A stretch of 64,000 nt of DNA from Heliocidaris tuberculata (Eukaryota; Echinodermata; Echinoidea; Camarodonta; Echinometridae), in the NCBI GenBank assembly GCA_025618425.1, contig CM046845.1, forward strand, positions 31,803,899-31,867,898, written 5' to 3'. The notes beneath the pieces are model-generated. The model was given only the letters and a program-made list of their open reading frames with translations, had not been told where the DNA came from and ran no database searches. Shown piece after piece: positions 62,998 to 64,000 of this stretch. Made by a program: the position numbers and the translations under genes. The first letter of the stretch is position 1. Each line of letters starts with the position of its first letter.

Positions 62998-63532
62998 GCT
63001 GAAGCAGTCCGTGCACTGGACATTCATCCACGGGCGCTAGCTTTGTTTATGATTAATCACAGTACCGTATATTTGTCACAATAATCAAGTGAATAAAGAA
63101 AAAAGTCGGGTAATGTGTTATTTTTTTACCAAGAAGTATTTACAACATGTGAGTATGTGTTATTCATCCAAATCTTGCATGAGTTCTGAAGAAAATACAT
63201 TTTCATCTTGATGAAGACTAAATGACGATTGTTTTACTTTATGAATGACTGAATAATGATATGTATTTATGTTACGTCGGCCCTGTGGCCTGTGGATGAC
63301 ACACGATCTCATTAACACCTGGGCGGGATTCTCGCACACAGAGCATGGATATAATTTTGTTAGAATAGTATATCCATGAATAGAGCTAGAGTGAGCGATT
63401 TGATCTTGCCATGTTTCTGTGGTTTAATACTCAGAGAAATTAAGGCCATAAAAACATAACATGCATAATTAGCGGTACGTCCCTTGTAAAGGATGCAAAA
63501 ATTAGGAAAAAAATGAATTTATTGTCATTTTC

Positions 63533-63740
63533 TTTTCAGGGGGATTATGGTCCCCTTATAAGTCTTGGGAGGACCGACGGATTGACCTTTCCCTACCGTA
63601 CCCCCTCCCCCACCCCATCGGCCTCAGTCAAATCAAACTTCCAAAGGAGCCGAATTTTCACAAATAAAAGGCAGAAAAGTTTACGGGCACCAGAATCGAT
63701 CCGAATCGATCGCGACAACCGCCCCCGGATGTCTCATTGA
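63533..63740 (+). CDS. doubtful exon candidate
   Basis: An excellent acceptor, TTTTCTTTTCAG, at 63539 is followed by two overlapping open frames. One runs 66 codons to a TGA at 63738 and contains TFPYRTPSPTPSASVKSNFQ. The other stops at 63668. The segment is richer in CpG than its surroundings. It could be an exon of a gene extending to the right; no domain is recognisable. Confidence 0.2.
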
Positions 63741-64000
63741 GACCTGTACATCATCCGCGTAAATCAATTGCTGAATTAAAAAGCAGATTGCAGTAGGAGC
63801 AGATTTTGATACTCTAAACAGGGAAACCCGTCTATCTCTGATTTTTACTATACCATTATTAACGACGATTTTATATCTTGCTTAAGGTATTTTACATCCT
63901 ATTTGAGGATTACATCATCATCATAGACCTCTTTTTAGCCAAAAAGGAACCGTAAAAGAAATTTAGCCTACTTTGGAACACTCTACCGAACTATATCCCC
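63741..64000. other. right end of window; nothing recognised
   Basis: No supported feature. Confidence 0.4.

Overview
The window looks like nuclear DNA of a marine deuterostome invertebrate, most likely a sea urchin or another echinoderm. The evidence is AT-rich DNA, short exons in long introns, many TACATGTACATGTAC-type words, a tRNA-derived SINE, and a dense load of small inverted-repeat transposons. The organism call is inference; no species marker was checked.

Two host genes are supported. The main one is a complete minus-strand L-fucose kinase gene (FCSK), from the ATG at 58917 to the TGA at 27703. I could join 26 coding exons with consistent phases into a predicted 1094-residue protein. 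It carries the N-terminal fucokinase/pyrophosphorylase-like region and a C-terminal GHMP kinase domain. A non-coding first exon and promoter probably lie near 61.84-62.2 kb. The second is the 3' end of an unidentified plus-strand gene: two exons, 11646-11868 and 15324-15583, encoding a proline-rich tail with PPxY motifs. Its upstream exons were not found. The two genes converge, with about 10 kb of repeat-rich intergenic DNA between them.

Layout. 1-2.7 kb: a mobile-element-like block made of a 77-bp satellite array, a MADF-domain protein gene with one in-frame TGA, an ATTCGG-dense region and a 168-bp palindrome. 3-11 kb: no genes, several inverted-repeat elements, one of them carrying a nested hAT-like insertion. 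11.6-17 kb: the PPxY gene, whose intron holds a 2.65-kb inverted-repeat element with nine copies of a 15-bp motif. 17-27 kb: intergenic. 27.7-58.9 kb: FCSK, with introns full of elements and satellites, including triplicated fragments of exon 20. 59-64 kb: 5' region, promoter candidate, two doubtful small exon candidates and a hAT-like MITE with a perfect 8-bp target duplication.

The most unusual signals are: a family of four 57-bp palindromes with conserved 21-nt arms and a 15-nt spacer of constant length but variable sequence (two near the PPxY gene, two in FCSK introns); the nine-motif element at 12.4-15.1 kb; the ATTCGG array next to the MADF gene; and a 3.15-kb element at 32.4-35.55 kb that shares its TTAA with a neighbouring MITE.
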